Of a DNA stretch of 5,446 nucleotides, positions 5,269 to 5,446 are shown piece after piece. The stretch is from Candidatus Melainabacteria bacterium (GTDB taxonomy: Bacteria; Cyanobacteriota; Vampirovibrionia; Obscuribacterales; Obscuribacteraceae): positions 1 to 5,446 of the forward strand of contig JACMKL010000485.1 of NCBI GenBank assembly GCA_014380105.1, given 5' to 3'. The position numbers and the translations under genes are program-made. The notes beneath the pieces are model-generated. The model did not search any database. It had not been told where the DNA came from and saw nothing but the letters and a program-made list of their open reading frames with translations. Numbering within the stretch: the stretch's first letter is position 1; every line of letters begins with the position of its first letter.

Positions 5269-5446
5269 ACCAGCTCGATTTGGTGAGACCAGGAATTAAC
5301 CCTTCGTGGGCCATCTTACGAAGACAGCATCGGCATAAGCCGAAGTCGCGATAGTAGCTCCTGGGGCGGCCGCAAATACGGCAACGGTTGTGGAGCCGCA
5401 CAGCATGATATTTGCCTTTGGAGACAAGCACCTTGCGTTTGTGCTC
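5267..5446 (-). CDS. rpsN: 30S ribosomal protein S14, zinc-binding short type (uS14), 5' end outside window
   Basis: S14 is a small-subunit head protein needed late in assembly. I translated it directly from the end of the window. The visible 59 residues include HNRCRICGRPRSYYRDFGLC, then RCC and LRKMAHEGLIPGLTKSSW before a TAG at 5267-5269. The two CxxC pairs (CRIC at 5372-5383 and CRCC at 5324-5335) mark the zinc-ribbon form, normally 61 residues. Alignment of the first cysteine with that form suggests only about two residues (the start Met and one more) are missing beyond the edge. The second pair carries an extra cysteine (CRCC). It lies directly upstream of rpsH with a 10-base gap. Identity is certain; only the start is unseen. 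Confidence 0.95.
   Translation of the reverse strand, partial: EHKRKVLVSKGKYHAVRLHNRCRICGRPRSYYRDFGLCRCCLRKMAHEGLIPGLTKSSW

Noticed and set aside
5324..5383. Four-cysteine cluster at the window edge as a separate zinc-finger protein
   Set aside because: Its spacing and surrounding residues match the zinc-binding S14, and its position before rpsH is the normal place for rpsN.

Overview
The window is a stretch of a bacterial spc-type ribosomal protein operon. All nine genes lie on the minus strand, so transcription runs from high to low coordinates. In transcription order they are: rpsN (partial, 5' end outside the window), rpsH, rplF, rplR, rpsE, rpmD, rplO, secY and adk (partial, 3' end outside the window). 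The gene order is the classical one (S14-S8-L6-L18-S5-L30-L15-SecY-Adk). No real gene was found on the plus strand; the open frames there are mirror images of the minus-strand genes.

The organism is probably a bacterium of intermediate GC content with cyanobacteria-like S5, L18 and SecY sequences. It also has two traits that, as I recall, ordinary photosynthetic cyanobacteria lack at this locus: an L30 gene (rpmD) and a short zinc-binding S14. My best guess is a non-photosynthetic cyanobacterial relative (Vampirovibrionia/'Melainabacteria', perhaps Obscuribacterales). This rests on remembered family patterns, not on a search.

Region by region: 5446-4254 holds rpsN, rpsH and rplF with ordinary family lengths; 4166-3804 holds rplR, also ordinary. 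From 3750 to 1937 come three consecutive ribosomal proteins, S5, L30 and L15, each carrying a long low-complexity extension: S5 at its N terminus (Ala/Pro then Arg/Gly with an 11-glycine run), L30 at its C terminus (Ala/Lys), and L15 at its C terminus (Lys/Pro/Ala). A 115-base spacer (1822-1936) then carries a GC-rich stem-loop followed by a U-rich run, a candidate attenuator separating the ribosomal protein genes from secY. secY (1821-382) encodes a full-length translocon channel with an apparently enlarged loop between membrane segments 7 and 8. It is followed 2 bases later by adk.

Together the genes supply small- and large-subunit ribosomal proteins, the membrane channel that receives nascent proteins from ribosomes, and the enzyme that balances adenine nucleotides. 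I see no mobile element, CRISPR array, tRNA/rRNA gene or obvious new system. The points worth a second look are the three clustered low-complexity tails, the rplO-secY hairpin and the SecY loop.
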